Shown piece by piece: positions 33,815-44,642 of a stretch of DNA of 64,000 bases. The DNA lies in NCBI RefSeq assembly GCF_000411475.1, contig NZ_KE150465.1, positions 265,686 through 329,685 of the forward strand, given 5' to 3'. The notes under the pieces were generated by a model. The model had not been told where the DNA came from. It made no database searches and worked only from the letters and a program-made list of their open reading frames with translations. Made by a program: the position numbers and the translations under genes. This DNA comes from Streptococcus sp. HPH0090 (GTDB taxonomy: Bacteria > Bacillota > Bacilli > Lactobacillales > Streptococcaceae). The first letter of the stretch is position 1. Every line of letters begins with the position of its first letter.

Positions 33815-33853
33815 TCGAAATTAAAATTTGTTATTCTTTAGGAGGAATACACT

Positions 33854-35122
33854 ATGTCAACTAAATTCATGAAGAGCGCTGCTGTACTTGGTACTGCTAC
33901 TCTTGCTAGCTTGCTTTTGGTAGCTTGTGGAAGCAAAACTGCTGATAAAGCTGCTGATTCTTCAGCATCAGGAAGTCAAGAAATCACTTTCTACGTTGAA
34001 GATCAATATAAAGCATTCGCAGAATCAGCTGCAAAAGCTTACGAAAAAGAAGCTGGTGTAAAAGTTACTATTAAAACTGGTGACCAATTAGGTGGACTTG
34101 ACAACCTTTCACTTGACAACCAATCAGGTAAAGCTGCTGATGTCATGATGGCACCATACGACCGTGTAGGTAGCCTTGGTACTGACGGACAACTTTCAGA
34201 AGTTACTTTGAGCGACGGTGCTAAAACAGATGACACTACTAAATCTCTTGTAACTGTTGGTGGTAAAGTTTACGGTGCTCCTGCAGTTATCGAATCACTT
34301 GTTATGTACTATAACAAAGATTTGATTAAAGAAGCTCCAAAAACATTTGCTGACCTAGAAAACCTTGCTAAAGATAGCAAATACGCTTTTGCTGGTGAAG
34401 AAGGAAAAACAACTGCTTTCCTAGCTGACTGGACTAACTTCTACTACGCATACGGACTTCTTGCAGGTAACGGTGCTTACGTATTTGGTGACCACGGTAA
34501 AGATCCTAAAGATATCGGTCTTGCTAACGATGGTGCTATCGCAGGTATCGAATACGCTAAGACTTGGTACGAAAAATGGCCTAAAGGTATGCAAGACACT
34601 GAAGGTGCTGCAAACTTGATCCAAACTCAATTCCAAGAAGGTAAAACAGCTGCAATCATCGATGGTCCTTGGAAAGCTCAAGCATTCAAAGATGCTAAAG
34701 TGAACTACGGTGTTGCAACTATCCCAACACTTCCAAACGGTAAAAACTACGCAGCCTTTGGTGGTGGTAAAGCTTGGATCATCCCATCAAGCACTAAAAA
34801 CCTTGAAGGGGCTCAAAAATTTGTAGACTTCCTTGTTTCAACTGAACAACAAAAAGCATTCTACGATGCTACTAACGAAATCCCAGCGAACACTGAAGCT
34901 CGCGCTTACGCAGAAGGTAAAAAAGATGAGTTGACAACTGCCGTTATCGAACAGTTCAAGAACGCTCAACCAATGCCAAACATCTCTCAAATGTCAACTG
35001 TTTGGGACCCAGCGAAAACAATGCTCTTTGACGCTGTAAGTGGTAAAAAAGATGCTAAAACAGCTGCTAACGATGCTGTGACATTGATCAAAGAAACAAT
35101 CCAACAAAAATTTGGTAACTAA
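33854..35122 (+). CDS. malX: Maltodextrin-binding lipoprotein
   Basis: A 422-residue substrate-binding lipoprotein of the maltodextrin ABC importer, anchored on the outer membrane face through C25 of the lipobox LVAC. The mature sequence has the MalE-type fold, with FLADWTNFYYAYGLLAGNG and PNGKNYAAFGGGKAWIIP near the ligand cleft. RBS AGGAGG. It is followed by malC and malD; the ATPase is not encoded here and is probably a shared one such as MsmK elsewhere. Expressed from a MalR- and probably CcpA-controlled promoter. Confidence 0.95.
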   Translation: MSTKFMKSAAVLGTATLASLLLVACGSKTADKAADSSASGSQEITFYVEDQYKAFAESAAKAYEKEAGVKVTIKTGDQLGGLDNLSLDNQSGKAADVMMAPYDRVGSLGTDGQLSEVTLSDGAKTDDTTKSLVTVGGKVYGAPAVIESLVMYYNKDLIKEAPKTFADLENLAKDSKYAFAGEEGKTTAFLADWTNFYYAYGLLAGNGAYVFGDHGKDPKDIGLANDGAIAGIEYAKTWYEKWPKGMQDTEGAANLIQTQFQEGKTAAIIDGPWKAQAFKDAKVNYGVATIPTLPNGKNYAAFGGGKAWIIPSSTKNLEGAQKFVDFLVSTEQQKAFYDATNEIPANTEARAYAEGKKDELTTAVIEQFKNAQPMPNISQMSTVWDPAKTMLFDAVSGKKDAKTAANDAVTLIKETIQQKFGN

Positions 35123-35245
35123 TTGATTGCTTCAAGGGAGATAATTCAAATATCTCCCTTGATTTTTAAATACACTGACAATGTTTTCAGTAACCTTGCT
35201 GATTAGCATCGAGCTCTGAGCTCATATCTTATGAAAGGAGCACTC

Positions 35246-36535
35246 ATGGAACAACAACCAAAAAAAGCAGCCTTGCTTTCATTGATTCCTGGGTTGGGGC
35301 AAATCTATAACAAACAAAAAGCTAAAGGTTTTATCTTCCTTGCTGTAACAGTAGTTTTTGTCCTCTATTTTGTAGCACTTGCAGCACCTGAATTGAGCAA
35401 TTTGATCACACTCGGTGAAAAACCTGGACGTGATAACTCTCTCTTCATGTTGATTCGTGGTGCATTTCACTCTATCTTTGTAATTGTTTATCTAGCATTC
35501 TATATTTTCAATATTAAAGACGCTCATACGATTGCAAAACGTATCAATAATGGCATTCCTGTCCCATTGACATTAAAGGATATGATTAAAGGAATCTATG
35601 AAAATGGGTTCCCATACTTACTCATCATCCCATCTTATGTTGCCATGACATTTGCTATCATCTTCCCAGTTATTGTAACCTTGATGATTGCCTTTACCAA
35701 CTATGATTTCCAACATTTACCACCAAATAAATTGTTGGATTGGGTTGGATTGACTAACTTCACAAATATCTGGAGCTTGAGTACCTTCCGTTCAGCCTTC
35801 GGTTCTGTTCTTTCTTGGACTATTATCTGGGCTTTATCTGCATCTACTTTGCAAATCGTACTCGGTATCTTTACTGCTATTATCGCTAACCAACCATTCA
35901 TCAAAGGAAAACGTATCTTTGGTGTTATCTTCCTTCTTCCTTGGGCAGTTCCAGCCTTCATCACTATCTTGACATTCTCAAACATGTTTAACGACAGTGT
36001 CGGAGCTATCAACACTCAAGTATTGCCTATCTTTGCTAAGTTTCTTCCTTTCTTAGATGGCGTTCTTATTCCTTGGAAGACAAACCCAACTTGGACTAAA
36101 ATTGCCTTGATTATGATGCAAGGTTGGCTTGGATTCCCTTATATCTATGTCTTGACTCTCGGTATCCTTCAGTCAATTCCAAATGACTTGTATGAAGCAG
36201 CTTATATCGATGGTGCAAACGCTTGGCAAAAATTCCGCAACATTACTTTCCCAATGATTTTGGCTGTTGCGGCACCTACTTTGATCAGCCAATACACCTT
36301 CAACTTCAACAACTTCTCTATCATGTACCTCTTCAATGGTGGGGGTCCTGGTAGTGTCGGTGGTGGAGCTGGTTCAACCGACATCTTGATTTCATGGATT
36401 TACCGCTTGACGACTGGTACAGCTCCTCAATACTCTATGGCAGCTGCCGTTACCTTGATTATTTCAATCATTGTCATCTCTATTTCTATGATTGCATTCA
36501 AGAAACTACACGCATTTGATATGGAGGACGTCTAA
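35246..36535 (+). CDS. malC: Maltodextrin ABC transporter permease MalC
   Basis: A 429-residue membrane permease (MalF type). The start at 35246 follows AAAGGAG; an ATG five codons earlier lies inside the ribosome binding site region. An N-terminal extension with two or three helices ([20 protein letters not shown]) precedes the core binding-protein-dependent permease domain. The EAA loop is in [23 protein letters not shown], which docks with the ATPase. It pairs with MalD to form the channel. Confidence 0.94.
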   Translation: MEQQPKKAALLSLIPGLGQIYNKQKAKGFIFLAVTVVFVLYFVALAAPELSNLITLGEKPGRDNSLFMLIRGAFHSIFVIVYLAFYIFNIKDAHTIAKRINNGIPVPLTLKDMIKGIYENGFPYLLIIPSYVAMTFAIIFPVIVTLMIAFTNYDFQHLPPNKLLDWVGLTNFTNIWSLSTFRSAFGSVLSWTIIWALSASTLQIVLGIFTAIIANQPFIKGKRIFGVIFLLPWAVPAFITILTFSNMFNDSVGAINTQVLPIFAKFLPFLDGVLIPWKTNPTWTKIALIMMQGWLGFPYIYVLTLGILQSIPNDLYEAAYIDGANAWQKFRNITFPMILAVAAPTLISQYTFNFNNFSIMYLFNGGGPGSVGGGAGSTDILISWIYRLTTGTAPQYSMAAAVTLIISIIVISISMIAFKKLHAFDMEDV

Positions 36536-36536
36536 G

Positions 36537-37379
36537 ATGAATAACTCAATCAAACTCAAACGTAGACTGACTCAAACCCTCACTTACCTCTACTTGATTG
36601 GACTTTCAATCGTCATTATCTATCCACTTTTAATCACGATTATGTCAGCCTTCAAGGCCGGTAACGTAGTAGCCTTCAAACTCGACAGCAATGTCAACTT
36701 TAGTCTTGATAACTTCAAAGGACTCTTTACAGAAACCTTGTACGGTACATGGTACCTTAATACTTTGATCATCGCTTTGGTCACTATGGTCGTTCAGACA
36801 AGTATTATCGTACTTGCTGGTTATGCCTACAGCCGTTACAACTTCTTGGCTCGTAAGCAAAGTTTGGTCTTCTTCTTGATTATCCAAATGGTGCCTACAA
36901 TGGCCGCTTTGACAGCCTTCTTCGTTATGGCGCTCATGTTGAACGCCCTTAACCATAGCTGGTTCCTCATCTTCCTCTACGTCGGTGGTGGTATCCCTAT
37001 GAACGCTTGGTTGATGAAAGGTTACTTTGACACCGTACCAATGTCTCTTGATGAGTCTGCAAAACTGGATGGTGCAGGACACTTCCGCCGCTTCTGGCAA
37101 ATCGTTCTCCCTCTTGTTCGCCCAATGGTTGCCGTACAAGCACTCTGGGCCTTCATGGGACCTTTCGGAGACTATATCCTCTCTAGTTTCTTGCTTCGTG
37201 AGAAAGAATACTTTACAGTTGCCGTTGGTCTACAAACCTTCGTCAACAATGCGAAGAACTTGAAGATTGCTTACTTCTCAGCAGGTGCTATCCTCATTGC
37301 TCTTCCAATCTGTACACTCTTCTTCTTCTTGCAAAAGAACTTCGTTTCAGGACTTACAAGCGGTGGCGACAAGGGGTAA
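36537..37379 (+). CDS. malD: Maltodextrin ABC transporter permease MalD
   Basis: A 280-residue MalG-type permease with six helices. The start at 36537 follows GGAGG located within the end of malC, 1 nt after the malC stop, so the two are translationally coupled. The EAA loop is [23 protein letters not shown]. The longer upstream reading frame overlaps malC and is not needed. Confidence 0.94.
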   Translation: MNNSIKLKRRLTQTLTYLYLIGLSIVIIYPLLITIMSAFKAGNVVAFKLDSNVNFSLDNFKGLFTETLYGTWYLNTLIIALVTMVVQTSIIVLAGYAYSRYNFLARKQSLVFFLIIQMVPTMAALTAFFVMALMLNALNHSWFLIFLYVGGGIPMNAWLMKGYFDTVPMSLDESAKLDGAGHFRRFWQIVLPLVRPMVAVQALWAFMGPFGDYILSSFLLREKEYFTVAVGLQTFVNNAKNLKIAYFSAGAILIALPICTLFFFLQKNFVSGLTSGGDKG

Positions 37380-37401
37380 TATACCCTCGCCACCCTTTTT
37401 T
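37362..37401 (+). terminator. Terminator of malXCD
   Basis: Inverted repeat GGTGGCGA/TCGCCACC with an inner GGGGTA/TACCC, followed by T6. It overlaps the malD stop. Confidence 0.82.
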
Positions 37402-37521
37402 CTTTTTGAACTTGTACATTGATTGTCTGGTGAGAAACAAGAACTTACTGAGTTTTCCTTGTTAGTTAGTGAACAAACCATGACAAACATTCACTTTTAC
37501 CAAGGATTCTACTATCCCCGC

Positions 37522-37550
37522 TTGAAATAAAAACCATTTCTCTATATAAT
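37522..37550 (+). promoter_or_regulatory. Promoter of malA-malR
   Basis: TTGAAA (37522-37527), 17-nt spacer, TATAAT (37545-37550). No MalR-like operator is visible nearby. Confidence 0.87.
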
Positions 37551-37584
37551 ACTCGTATAGAAAAATGCCTATAGAAAGAGATTT

Positions 37585-38385
37585 ATGTTACCATATCCGT
37601 TTTCTTATTTTAATAGTATTTGGGGATTCCGTAAGCCCCTCTCTCATCGTTTTGGTCTAAACTGGTTTCAACTGATTTTTACCAGTATATTCTTGATTAG
37701 CTTGTCTATGGTCCCTATCGCCATTCAGAACAGCTCTCAAGAGACTTATCCCTTAGAAACTTTTATCGATGATGTCTACGCTCCTTTGACGGACGAAGTC
37801 GTTCAGGATCTAGCTAAGAATGCTCAGATTGTAGATGGTAAACTAAGCTATACGGGGTCAACTCCTCATCAAGCTTCTGTTCAAATTGGAGATACTTCTA
37901 GTTCAAGTTTCCCTGAGGAATTACTTCTTCATTTTGAACCTGAGCAACTCGTCATCAGCAAGCAAGGAAAAGAACTAACCAGCATTCGCTATCATGCGAT
38001 CACGACTGAAAGTTTCCAAAACAAGGAAAGCTTAACGCAAGCCATTTCTAAAGACTGGTACCAACAGAATCGTGTCTATATTAGCCTCTTTCTTGTGCTA
38101 GGTTCTAGTTTCCTCTTCGGACTTAATTTTTTCATTGTCGCTCTAGGTTCTAGCCTCTTGCTCTACTTTACGAAAAAATCACGTCTCTTCTCATTTAAGA
38201 CCTATAAAGAGTGCTATCATTTCATCTTGAACTGTTTAGGATTACCAACTTTGCTTGCCATGATTCTCGGTCTCCTAGGCCAAAACATGTCAACTTTAAT
38301 TACTATTCAAAATATTTTATTTGTTCTGTACCTGGTCACTATCTTTTACAAAACGCATTTCCGTGATCCAGACTACCATAAGTAG
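37585..38385 (+). CDS. malA: Maltodextrin utilization protein MalA (DUF1189)
   Basis: A 266-residue membrane protein with about four or five helices and an external loop of roughly 120 residues between the first and second ([18 protein letters not shown] onward). It matches the DUF1189 proteins named MalA in pneumococcus, which lie between malD and malR. Its molecular role is not established; a membrane signalling or transport-accessory role is possible. malR follows after 9 nt. Confidence 0.85.
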   Translation: MLPYPFSYFNSIWGFRKPLSHRFGLNWFQLIFTSIFLISLSMVPIAIQNSSQETYPLETFIDDVYAPLTDEVVQDLAKNAQIVDGKLSYTGSTPHQASVQIGDTSSSSFPEELLLHFEPEQLVISKQGKELTSIRYHAITTESFQNKESLTQAISKDWYQQNRVYISLFLVLGSSFLFGLNFFIVALGSSLLLYFTKKSRLFSFKTYKECYHFILNCLGLPTLLAMILGLLGQNMSTLITIQNILFVLYLVTIFYKTHFRDPDYHK

Positions 38386-38394
38386 GAGATTATT

Positions 38395-39381
38395 ATGCCT
38401 GTTACGATTAAAGACGTGGCCAAGGCTGCAGGGGTTTCACCCTCAACCGTAACCCGTGTTATTCAAAACAAATCAACTATTAGCGATGAGACAAAAAAAC
38501 GAGTTCGCAAGGCAATGAAAGAACTCAATTATCATCCCAATCTCAATGCGCGAAGCTTAGTTAGCAGTTACACGCAGGTCATTGGTTTGGTTCTTCCAGA
38601 CGACTCTGATGCTTTCTATCAAAACCCCTTCTTTCCTTCTGTTCTGAGAGGGATTGCACAGGTTGCCTCAGAAAATCACTATGCCATTCAAATCGCCACT
38701 GGAAAAAACGAAAAAGAACGCCTAGATGCTATCTCTCAGATGGTCTATGGAAAACGTGTAGATGGTTTGATTTTCCTGTATGCACAAGAGAATGATCCCT
38801 TAGTAAAACTGGTTTCTGACGAACAGTTTCCTTTCCTCATTCTAGGGAAATCACTCTCGCCTTTTATCCCGCTCGTTGATAATGATAATGTTCAGGCTGG
38901 CTATGATGCTACAAATTTCTTTATTAGAAAAGGATGCAATCGCATTGCCTTTATCGGAGGGGCTAAGAAACTCTACGTTACTCAAGACCGCTTGGCTGGA
39001 TACCTACAAGCTCTGCAAGAAAGCAAACTGCCTCTGGATAGTCATCGTACCTTTTTCGCTGATGAATTCCTTGAAGAAAAGGGATATAATTTTAGCAAAC
39101 AGCTATTCAAACACGATCCTCAGACTGATGCCATTATCACGACTGATAGCCTTTTAGCCGAAGGGGTTTGCAACTACCTTAGTGAACACGGTCTCAACAT
39201 CCCTGTTCTTAGCTTTGACTCTGTCAATCCGAGATTAAATCTAGCTGCCTACGTGGATATCAATAGCCTATTACTTGGTCGAACTTCGTTCGAAACTATT
39301 CTTCAAATTATCAATGACGTCAAAGAAAACCGGAAAATCTGCTATCGTCAAGTGATTGCACATGAAATTATTGAAAAATAA
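38395..39381 (+). CDS. malR: Maltose operon repressor, LacI family
   Basis: A 328-residue LacI/GalR regulator. The N-terminal helix-turn-helix TIKDVAKAAGVSPSTVTRVI is followed by the hinge helix (NLNARSLVSSYTQ) and a periplasmic-binding-like effector domain (VIGLVLPDDSDAFYQNPFF onward). It represses malXCD and malQP through CGCAAACGTTTGCG-type operators found 5 kb upstream. Maltose or maltodextrin is the expected inducer. Co-transcribed with malA. Confidence 0.94.
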   Translation: MPVTIKDVAKAAGVSPSTVTRVIQNKSTISDETKKRVRKAMKELNYHPNLNARSLVSSYTQVIGLVLPDDSDAFYQNPFFPSVLRGIAQVASENHYAIQIATGKNEKERLDAISQMVYGKRVDGLIFLYAQENDPLVKLVSDEQFPFLILGKSLSPFIPLVDNDNVQAGYDATNFFIRKGCNRIAFIGGAKKLYVTQDRLAGYLQALQESKLPLDSHRTFFADEFLEEKGYNFSKQLFKHDPQTDAIITTDSLLAEGVCNYLSEHGLNIPVLSFDSVNPRLNLAAYVDINSLLLGRTSFETILQIINDVKENRKICYRQVIAHEIIEK

Positions 39382-39412
39382 AAACCAGCTCTAATTTAGA
39401 GTTGGTTTTTTA
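39381..39412 (+). terminator. Terminator of malA-malR
   Basis: Inverted repeat around AACCAGCTCTA/TAGAGTTGGTT with a T6 tail. Confidence 0.86.
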
Positions 39413-39433
39413 TGTAGTCTTCTGTTTGACTAA

Positions 39434-40375
39434 TTAGTTTTCAACCTCAACAAATCGTCCTAAAATATGAACATTTTCAGATACAGAAACAAAGGCTGTC
39501 GGATCAACTTGCTTCATGATATGCTTAAAATCATTGAATTCTGCACGAGTGATAACCGTAATCAAAATCGCTTTACGCTCATGGTTATAGGTCCCTTCGG
39601 CATCATGAATCATAGTCGCCCCACGGTGTAATTTATTGTGGATTTTTTCAATCACCGCATCCGGATTACTAGTAACAATCATGGCCTGCATGCGTTTTTG
39701 TTTGGTAAAAACTGCATCCGTTACACGACTTGAAACAAAGATAGTAATCATAGAATAGAGAGCATATTTCCAACCAAAGGTCAAGCCTGCAATCAGCATA
39801 ATGGTCCCATTCACTAGGAAGGAGATGCTTCCGACATTACGGCCTGTCTTCTTACGAATGGTAAGGCTGACAATATCTGTTCCTCCACTGGAGATATTAT
39901 GGCGTAACGCAAAGCCGATTCCCAGCCCCATAACAACACCCCCAAAGAGGGCATTGATGATTGGGTCCTCTGTTAAGACCACCACAGGTACAAACTGGAT
40001 AAAGAGCGAGCTCATAGATACCGTGATGAAGGTAAAAACCGTAAACTTATGCCCAATTTGGTACCAGGCCAGAATCATGAGCGGAATATTGATGGCGTAA
40101 AATGCTACTGAAATCGGGAAATAAAAGCCAAACCAGTGATTACTAAGTGCAGAAATGATTTGGGCCAAACCTGTTGCTCCACTCGAATAAACGTGTCCAG
40201 GTTGGAAGAAGAAATTGACGGCTACTGCTGATAGAAAACCATATACCAGAGAAGCTGAGATTTTTTCATCGTATTTTTCTCGGGAGATACTTTGCAAAAC
40301 GCGCAAAATCTTCACCCGATAAGCAAAGCGGCGCAGATAATGGTACCACTTTTTAGTTAGTTTCGTTTGTTTCAT
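39434..40375 (-). CDS. YitT family membrane protein
   Basis: A 313-residue protein with an N-terminal membrane domain of five or six helices (DUF161/YitT) and a soluble C-terminal DUF2179 domain (about 225-313, containing [20 protein letters not shown]). [10 protein letters not shown] and [10 protein letters not shown] are the typical Gly-rich repeats. Function unknown. Its start lies within the end of aspS (23-nt overlap), so expression depends on aspS translation. Confidence 0.87.
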   Translation of the reverse strand: MKQTKLTKKWYHYLRRFAYRVKILRVLQSISREKYDEKISASLVYGFLSAVAVNFFFQPGHVYSSGATGLAQIISALSNHWFGFYFPISVAFYAINIPLMILAWYQIGHKFTVFTFITVSMSSLFIQFVPVVVLTEDPIINALFGGVVMGLGIGFALRHNISSGGTDIVSLTIRKKTGRNVGSISFLVNGTIMLIAGLTFGWKYALYSMITIFVSSRVTDAVFTKQKRMQAMIVTSNPDAVIEKIHNKLHRGATMIHDAEGTYNHERKAILITVITRAEFNDFKHIMKQVDPTAFVSVSENVHILGRFVEVEN

Positions 40376-42116
40376 CTTGTTCTACTTGTAGATTAAGTTC
40401 CTCTAATTGTTTAAGAGCTACTGTTGATGGTGCTTGCGTCATTGGGTCAGTTGCCTTGTTGTTCTTAGGGAAGGCAATAACTTCGCGGATGTTTTCTTCT
40501 CCTGCTAAGAGCATGACAAAACGGTCAAGTCCGATAGCCAAACCACCGTGTGGTGGGAAACCATAGTCCATAGCTTCCAAAAGGAAACCAAACTGGTCAT
40601 TTGCTTCTTCAGCTGAGAATCCAAGAGCTTTGAACATTCGTTCTTGGAGTTCTTTTTGGTTGATACGAAGACTACCACCACCAAGTTCATAACCATTCAA
40701 TACGATATCATAGGCAATGGCACGAACCTTAGCCAAATCTCCTTCAAGTTCATGAGCAGTTTCTGCTTGAGGAAGGGTAAATGGATGGTGGGCGCTCATG
40801 TAACGGCCTTCTTCTTCTGACCATTCAAACATTGGCCAGTCAACTACCCAAAGGAAGTTAAATTTATCGTTATCAATCAAGCCTAGTTCTTTAGCAATAC
40901 GTCCACGAAGGGCACCAAGTGTTGCATTGGCTACTTCAAGTGTGTCTGCCACAAAGAGAACCAAGTCCTTATCTTCAAGACCAAGTGCTGCTGTCAAATC
41001 TGCCTGAATACCAGTCAAGAACTTAGCAACTGGACCGTTTAATTCACCGTCGACAACCTTGACCCAAGCAAGACCTTTAGCACCATACTGTTTGGCTACT
41101 TCTGTCATCTTATCGATATCTTTACGTGAGTAGTTATCTGCTGCGCCTTTGACGACGATGGCTTTAACGGCAGGTGCTTCTGAGAAGACTTTGAAATCAA
41201 CACCCTTGACAACTTCTGTCAAGTCTTGAAGCAACATCTCAAAACGTGTATCAGGTTTATCAGAACCATAAAGAGCCATGGCATCATCGTACTTCATACG
41301 AGGGAATGGCAGTGTCACTTCGATGCCTTTTGTTTCCTTCATCACGCGCGCAATCAAACCTTCTGTGATGTCTTGAATTTCTTGTTCAGTAAGGAAAGAA
41401 GTTTCCAAGTCGACCTGAGTAAACTCTGGTTGGCGGTCTCCACGCAAGTCTTCATCACGGAAACATTTAACAATTTGGTAGTAACGGTCAAATCCAGCAT
41501 TCATCAACAACTGTTTTGTAATCTGCGGACTTTGAGGAAGAGCGTAAAAATGCCCTTTATTGACACGAGATGGCACCAAATAGTCACGCGCCCCTTCTGG
41601 TGTTGACTTAGAAAGGAATGGTGTTTCCACATCGATAAATTCCAACTCATCCAAGTAGTTACGGATAGAATGCGTTACCTTGGCACGAAGCTTAAGGTTT
41701 TCCAACATTTCTGGACGACGAAGATCAAGGTAACGGTAACGTAGACGTGTATCATCGTTCGCTTCAATGCCATCCTTGATTTCGAATGGTGTTGTCTTGG
41801 CTGTATTAAGCACAGTAAGAGCCGTTACATTCAGTTCAACCGCTCCAGTCGCCAACTTGTCATTTGCTTGCTCACGTGCAGCAACCTGACCAGTCACCTC
41901 GATGACAAATTCACTACGAAGGCTTTCAGCTGTTGCCATCACCTCTGCTGATACTTTTTCAGGGTTGATGACCAATTGCATGATTCCTTCACGGTCACGA
42001 AGGTCGATAAAGATCAAACCACCAAGGTCACGACGACGAGCAACCCAGCCTTTCAAGGTAATTTCTTGTCCGATGTGCTCCTCACGAACACGACCAGCAT
42101 ACATACTACGTTTCAT
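40353..42116 (-). CDS. aspS: Aspartyl-tRNA synthetase
   Basis: A 587-residue class IIb synthetase of the bacterial type. Its anticodon-binding OB domain is at the N-terminus ([19 protein letters not shown]). Class II motif 2 is in [18 protein letters not shown] and motif 3 is in [15 protein letters not shown]. The bacterial GAD insert lies between them. RBS AGAGGAG. YitT follows with an overlap; an extended -10 promoter lies about 30 nt upstream. Confidence 0.96.
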   Translation of the reverse strand: MKRSMYAGRVREEHIGQEITLKGWVARRRDLGGLIFIDLRDREGIMQLVINPEKVSAEVMATAESLRSEFVIEVTGQVAAREQANDKLATGAVELNVTALTVLNTAKTTPFEIKDGIEANDDTRLRYRYLDLRRPEMLENLKLRAKVTHSIRNYLDELEFIDVETPFLSKSTPEGARDYLVPSRVNKGHFYALPQSPQITKQLLMNAGFDRYYQIVKCFRDEDLRGDRQPEFTQVDLETSFLTEQEIQDITEGLIARVMKETKGIEVTLPFPRMKYDDAMALYGSDKPDTRFEMLLQDLTEVVKGVDFKVFSEAPAVKAIVVKGAADNYSRKDIDKMTEVAKQYGAKGLAWVKVVDGELNGPVAKFLTGIQADLTAALGLEDKDLVLFVADTLEVANATLGALRGRIAKELGLIDNDKFNFLWVVDWPMFEWSEEEGRYMSAHHPFTLPQAETAHELEGDLAKVRAIAYDIVLNGYELGGGSLRINQKELQERMFKALGFSAEEANDQFGFLLEAMDYGFPPHGGLAIGLDRFVMLLAGEENIREVIAFPKNNKATDPMTQAPSTVALKQLEELNLQVEQDETNETN

Positions 42117-42144
42117 GTTTTCTCTCCTCTTTTATTCTGTTACT

Positions 42145-42153
42145 ATTTTACCA
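42145..42153 (-). promoter_or_regulatory. Extended -10 promoter of aspS
   Basis: Reverse strand TGGTAAAAT, TAAAAT at 42145-42150. The same box precedes hisS (53671-53679). Confidence 0.55.
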
Positions 42154-42216
42154 TAAAAGCGCAGGCTCTTCATGAAAATCATCAGAAAAGTTGAGAGAAT
42201 CCTCTCATAAATGAAA

Positions 42217-42244
42217 AAATCCAGCAAAGTCATTCGCTGGATTT
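42217..42244 (-). terminator. Terminator of the XRE/CPBP membrane-protein operon
   Basis: Inverted repeat AAATCCAGC/GCTGGATTT (42217-42225 and 42236-42244), T run on the reverse strand. Confidence 0.86.
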
Positions 42245-42253
42245 AGGTTTTCT

Positions 42254-42469
42254 TTATTTTTTACGCTTTTCCGCAATCTCTGCCGCCTTTTTAGGGAGAA
42301 CAATCTCCGTTGCATAAGCCGTCGCAAATCGCATAATACCTGCGATTGGTGCGAAGATTACTGCTAAATAGTTATAAAAGAAATCCCCTTTTAAAGCATA
42401 GGCAAGCACTCCAATGATAAAAAAGAGAACAACTGCCTGAATCACTGCTAATAATATCACTCGTTTCAT
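42254..42469 (-). CDS. Small two-helix membrane protein
   Basis: A 71-residue protein with two predicted transmembrane helices (LLAVIQAVVLFFIIGVLAY and YLAVIFAPIAGIMRF) and a basic C-terminal tail (KKAAEIAEKRKK). No recognised family. RBS GGAGG. Last gene of the six-gene operon led by the XRE regulator, 18 nt after the CPBP gene. Confidence 0.72.
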   Translation of the reverse strand: MKRVILLAVIQAVVLFFIIGVLAYALKGDFFYNYLAVIFAPIAGIMRFATAYATEIVLPKKAAEIAEKRKK

Positions 42470-42487
42470 GACTTCCTCCTGAGTCTA

Positions 42488-43129
42488 TTATAGCATGACT
42501 ATCATTAAAAATGCGATTAAATTATTCAAAGCATGTAGGGCTATACTATAAGCTAGACCACCTTTGCTAATATAAGCCAAGCCCAAGCTAAAGCCAAGTG
42601 AAGCATAAACTAGGAATTGCTGTGGAGTGCCAGGGAAATGAACGAGAGCAAAAATGATACTACTTACAAGAAGAAAGAGAACTGTTTGCTTGACATTATC
42701 CTGTTGAGGGAAGACATAGCGAGCTAGCATACCTCTAAAGGTTAATTCTTCTGTCAGGGGCGCAAAGACCACCACCATAAAGAAAGAAAAGAGAGGTTGA
42801 TTATGAGTCAATTGTTCTGCCGTCTGTTGATTGACTGACGGATCATTTGGCAAAAAGAATTGAGCAACAATGACAAGGGCCAATACTAAGGCAGGTAACC
42901 AGATGTATTTGTTAAGGGCTGTTTTTTCAATCGTAACAGTTCCTGTCTTATACCACTTGTAGGTAACGAAGGTGAAGATTCCTGCTAATAAGACATAAAC
43001 AGGGACAAAAACGTAGTCAGGTGCTCCCAACTTCATCGCTGCCACACCTACACCCTGAATAAAAGTATAAATCATAATAAATGATAAGAAAGTAAGGCTA
43101 TACCAACCGATATTTTTAAGTGTTTTCAT
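42488..43129 (-). CDS. CPBP family intramembrane metalloprotease
   Basis: A 213-residue membrane protein of the CAAX-protease/bacteriocin-immunity (Abi) family. The three motifs are present: EELTFRG with the Glu pair and Arg, ALVHF with the His, and HALNN. About six helices. In Gram-positive bacteria such proteins process peptides or give self-immunity to bacteriocins. No bacteriocin gene is seen next to it. Member of the XRE-led operon. Confidence 0.88.
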   Translation of the reverse strand: MKTLKNIGWYSLTFLSFIMIYTFIQGVGVAAMKLGAPDYVFVPVYVLLAGIFTFVTYKWYKTGTVTIEKTALNKYIWLPALVLALVIVAQFFLPNDPSVNQQTAEQLTHNQPLFSFFMVVVFAPLTEELTFRGMLARYVFPQQDNVKQTVLFLLVSSIIFALVHFPGTPQQFLVYASLGFSLGLAYISKGGLAYSIALHALNNLIAFLMIVML

Positions 43130-43138
43130 AAGATTCTC

Positions 43139-43840
43139 CTATTTAAAATAACGTTTTGTTTTTCGCAACTGTGCAACATTCGTGTACAAATGGATGACAA
43201 CTGCTACGAGTAGAGCAACCAACTGCACTTGACCCAATACTACAGATAGTACTACTAAGACAACATAGATGCCAGGAATGAGGATTTGATTGACCTTGAA
43301 CAAGATCAAGTAAGCTTCTTCCATTTCAGCCTGTTTTTCTCCCTCATCATAAGTATCGAGGTATTCCAAAACTTCCTTAGGGGTTGCCATAATAGACAGT
43401 TTGTAGTTACGGACCTTGCTAGTGATTTTGAGGCAGTAAGCACCCGACCAGATACCTACAACTATCAAAAGTAAGGATGCTGCTGATAGGCCTAAACCTC
43501 CCAAATCTAAAAGTAAGCAGGCTAGCATACTAATTTGGCAAACATTCCAAGCTACCGTACCATAATCCAAGAAACGATACATAGCAAGATAGTCTTGTTC
43601 GTTTTCTTCGTCCTCTTCTTCTCTTTGGTAGCTCTTATAAGCCTTATGACTTTTTCTAATGAAATAAAAAGTTAGAATCGTCGTAATCAGGCCTAGAAAA
43701 AGAAAGAGTGATTCCAAGGCAATGACTACTTGCCCTTGATTGATACCTAAAGGATTAACGCCAAGGAAACCAGCAAGTATTCCTAATAAAACTCCGGCAA
43801 TAAAAAGTTTCAGTGCGAAAATGACATGTTTCTTTTCCAT
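43139..43840 (-). CDS. DUF3169 family membrane protein
   Basis: A 233-residue protein with about six helices and a charged cytoplasmic loop (RKSHKAYKSYQREEEDEENE). The overall layout fits the DUF3169 proteins found beside small XRE regulators in streptococci. Function unknown. Sits between the PspC-domain and CPBP genes in the same operon. Confidence 0.75.
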   Translation of the reverse strand: MEKKHVIFALKLFIAGVLLGILAGFLGVNPLGINQGQVVIALESLFLFLGLITTILTFYFIRKSHKAYKSYQREEEDEENEQDYLAMYRFLDYGTVAWNVCQISMLACLLLDLGGLGLSAASLLLIVVGIWSGAYCLKITSKVRNYKLSIMATPKEVLEYLDTYDEGEKQAEMEEAYLILFKVNQILIPGIYVVLVVLSVVLGQVQLVALLVAVVIHLYTNVAQLRKTKRYFK

Positions 43841-43854
43841 CTTTTAACCTCTTT

Positions 43855-44205
43855 CTAAAACAAGCCAGACAACCATTGACCTAGGGACTTACCTGATTCA
43901 AAAATAGCTGTCAAACCTTCTGCTCCTAGTGATACCAAAAGCAAACAAACAGCAAGTAAGAGAATAGCTTGATTTCTAGCTTTTTTTGCTCCATCCCCCA
44001 AGGGTTCATTCCCAAGCCAACCTGCTAGATAAGCATAGAGAGTTACTGTTATAATCCCAATCTCCGTCGAAGAGAGGAACAAGAAGACTGTCACCAAACG
44101 AATGATATTGGCTTGAATGTTAAAATAATTTCCTAAACCTGCACAAACACCTGCAAGTGCTTTGTTCTCTGTATCGACTTGAAAACCTGCTAAAAACTCT
44201 TTCAT
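43855..44205 (-). CDS. PspC domain protein
   Basis: A 116-residue membrane protein. The PspC domain occupies about residues 10-70, with the GVCAGLGNYFNIQANIIRLV signature followed by a hydrophobic helix. A second helix lies at about 80-100. PspC proteins sense or respond to envelope stress. Overlaps the upstream gene by 4 nt (ATGA-type coupling). Confidence 0.86.
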   Translation of the reverse strand: MKEFLAGFQVDTENKALAGVCAGLGNYFNIQANIIRLVTVFLFLSSTEIGIITVTLYAYLAGWLGNEPLGDGAKKARNQAILLLAVCLLLVSLGAEGLTAIFESGKSLGQWLSGLF

Positions 44206-44408
44206 AACTTTTCTCCTTTTAGGATCTCTTTAAACTTTATTTTTTTCTCTACCCATCTAAAGACTAATAGTAGCACTATATTATTCCAGAAGAGGTACTT
44301 GCCTTCTACGATCGTAAACCAACCAAATAGGCTTCCAATCATAGCCAAAAAATTTACGATAAACACAACGATACATAGATAATAAATCATTTTATACTTG
44401 TTCATCAC
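44202..44408 (-). CDS. Small membrane protein
   Basis: A 68-residue protein with two hydrophobic segments (YYLCIVVFIVNFLAMIGSLFG and a second around WNNIVLLLVF) and a basic tail. It overlaps both neighbours by 4 nt, between the XRE regulator and the PspC gene. Size and position suggest a membrane partner of the regulator; function not known. Confidence 0.72.
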   Translation of the reverse strand: MMNKYKMIYYLCIVVFIVNFLAMIGSLFGWFTIVEGKYLFWNNIVLLLVFRWVEKKIKFKEILKGEKL

Positions 44409-44608
44409 TCATCCTCCTCTAAGCGAAAGACCGACTCGACTGGCTCATGAAAGATCTGAGCAATCTTCAGGGCAATAACAATGGATGGTGTGTACTCATC
44501 CCGTTCTAGCAAACTGATGGTCTGCCTGGACACGCCTGCTAGCTTGGCCAGTTCAGTTTGATTCAGACCATCGCGAGCTCGAAGCTCTTTTAGACGATTT
44601 TTAAGCAT
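44405..44608 (-). CDS. Small XRE-family transcriptional regulator
   Basis: A 67-residue protein that is essentially one helix-turn-helix domain (LNQTELAKLAGVSRQTISLLE) with a short acidic end. This is the compact YozG/Cro type that pairs with small membrane proteins in Firmicutes. It heads the operon and probably represses its own promoter through the inverted repeat overlapping the -35. Confidence 0.9.
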   Translation of the reverse strand: MLKNRLKELRARDGLNQTELAKLAGVSRQTISLLERDEYTPSIVIALKIAQIFHEPVESVFRLEEDE

Positions 44609-44642
44609 GTCTTTTTTACTCCTTTGTTCTTATCTTGATTTC

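Noticed and set aside
33437-33853. CiaR-type TTTAAG direct repeat in the mal control region
   Set aside because: One TTTAAG is present near 33723 but no second copy at 5-nt spacing was found on either strand.
36492-36536. Longer malD reading frame overlapping malC
   Set aside because: The ATG at 36537 has GGAGG at good spacing and gives the normal MalD N-terminus; the longer form would bury its start in malC.
42488-43129. CPBP protease as part of a bacteriocin locus
   Set aside because: No double-glycine leader peptide, bacteriocin-like small ORF or peptidase-ABC exporter was found in the neighbourhood.
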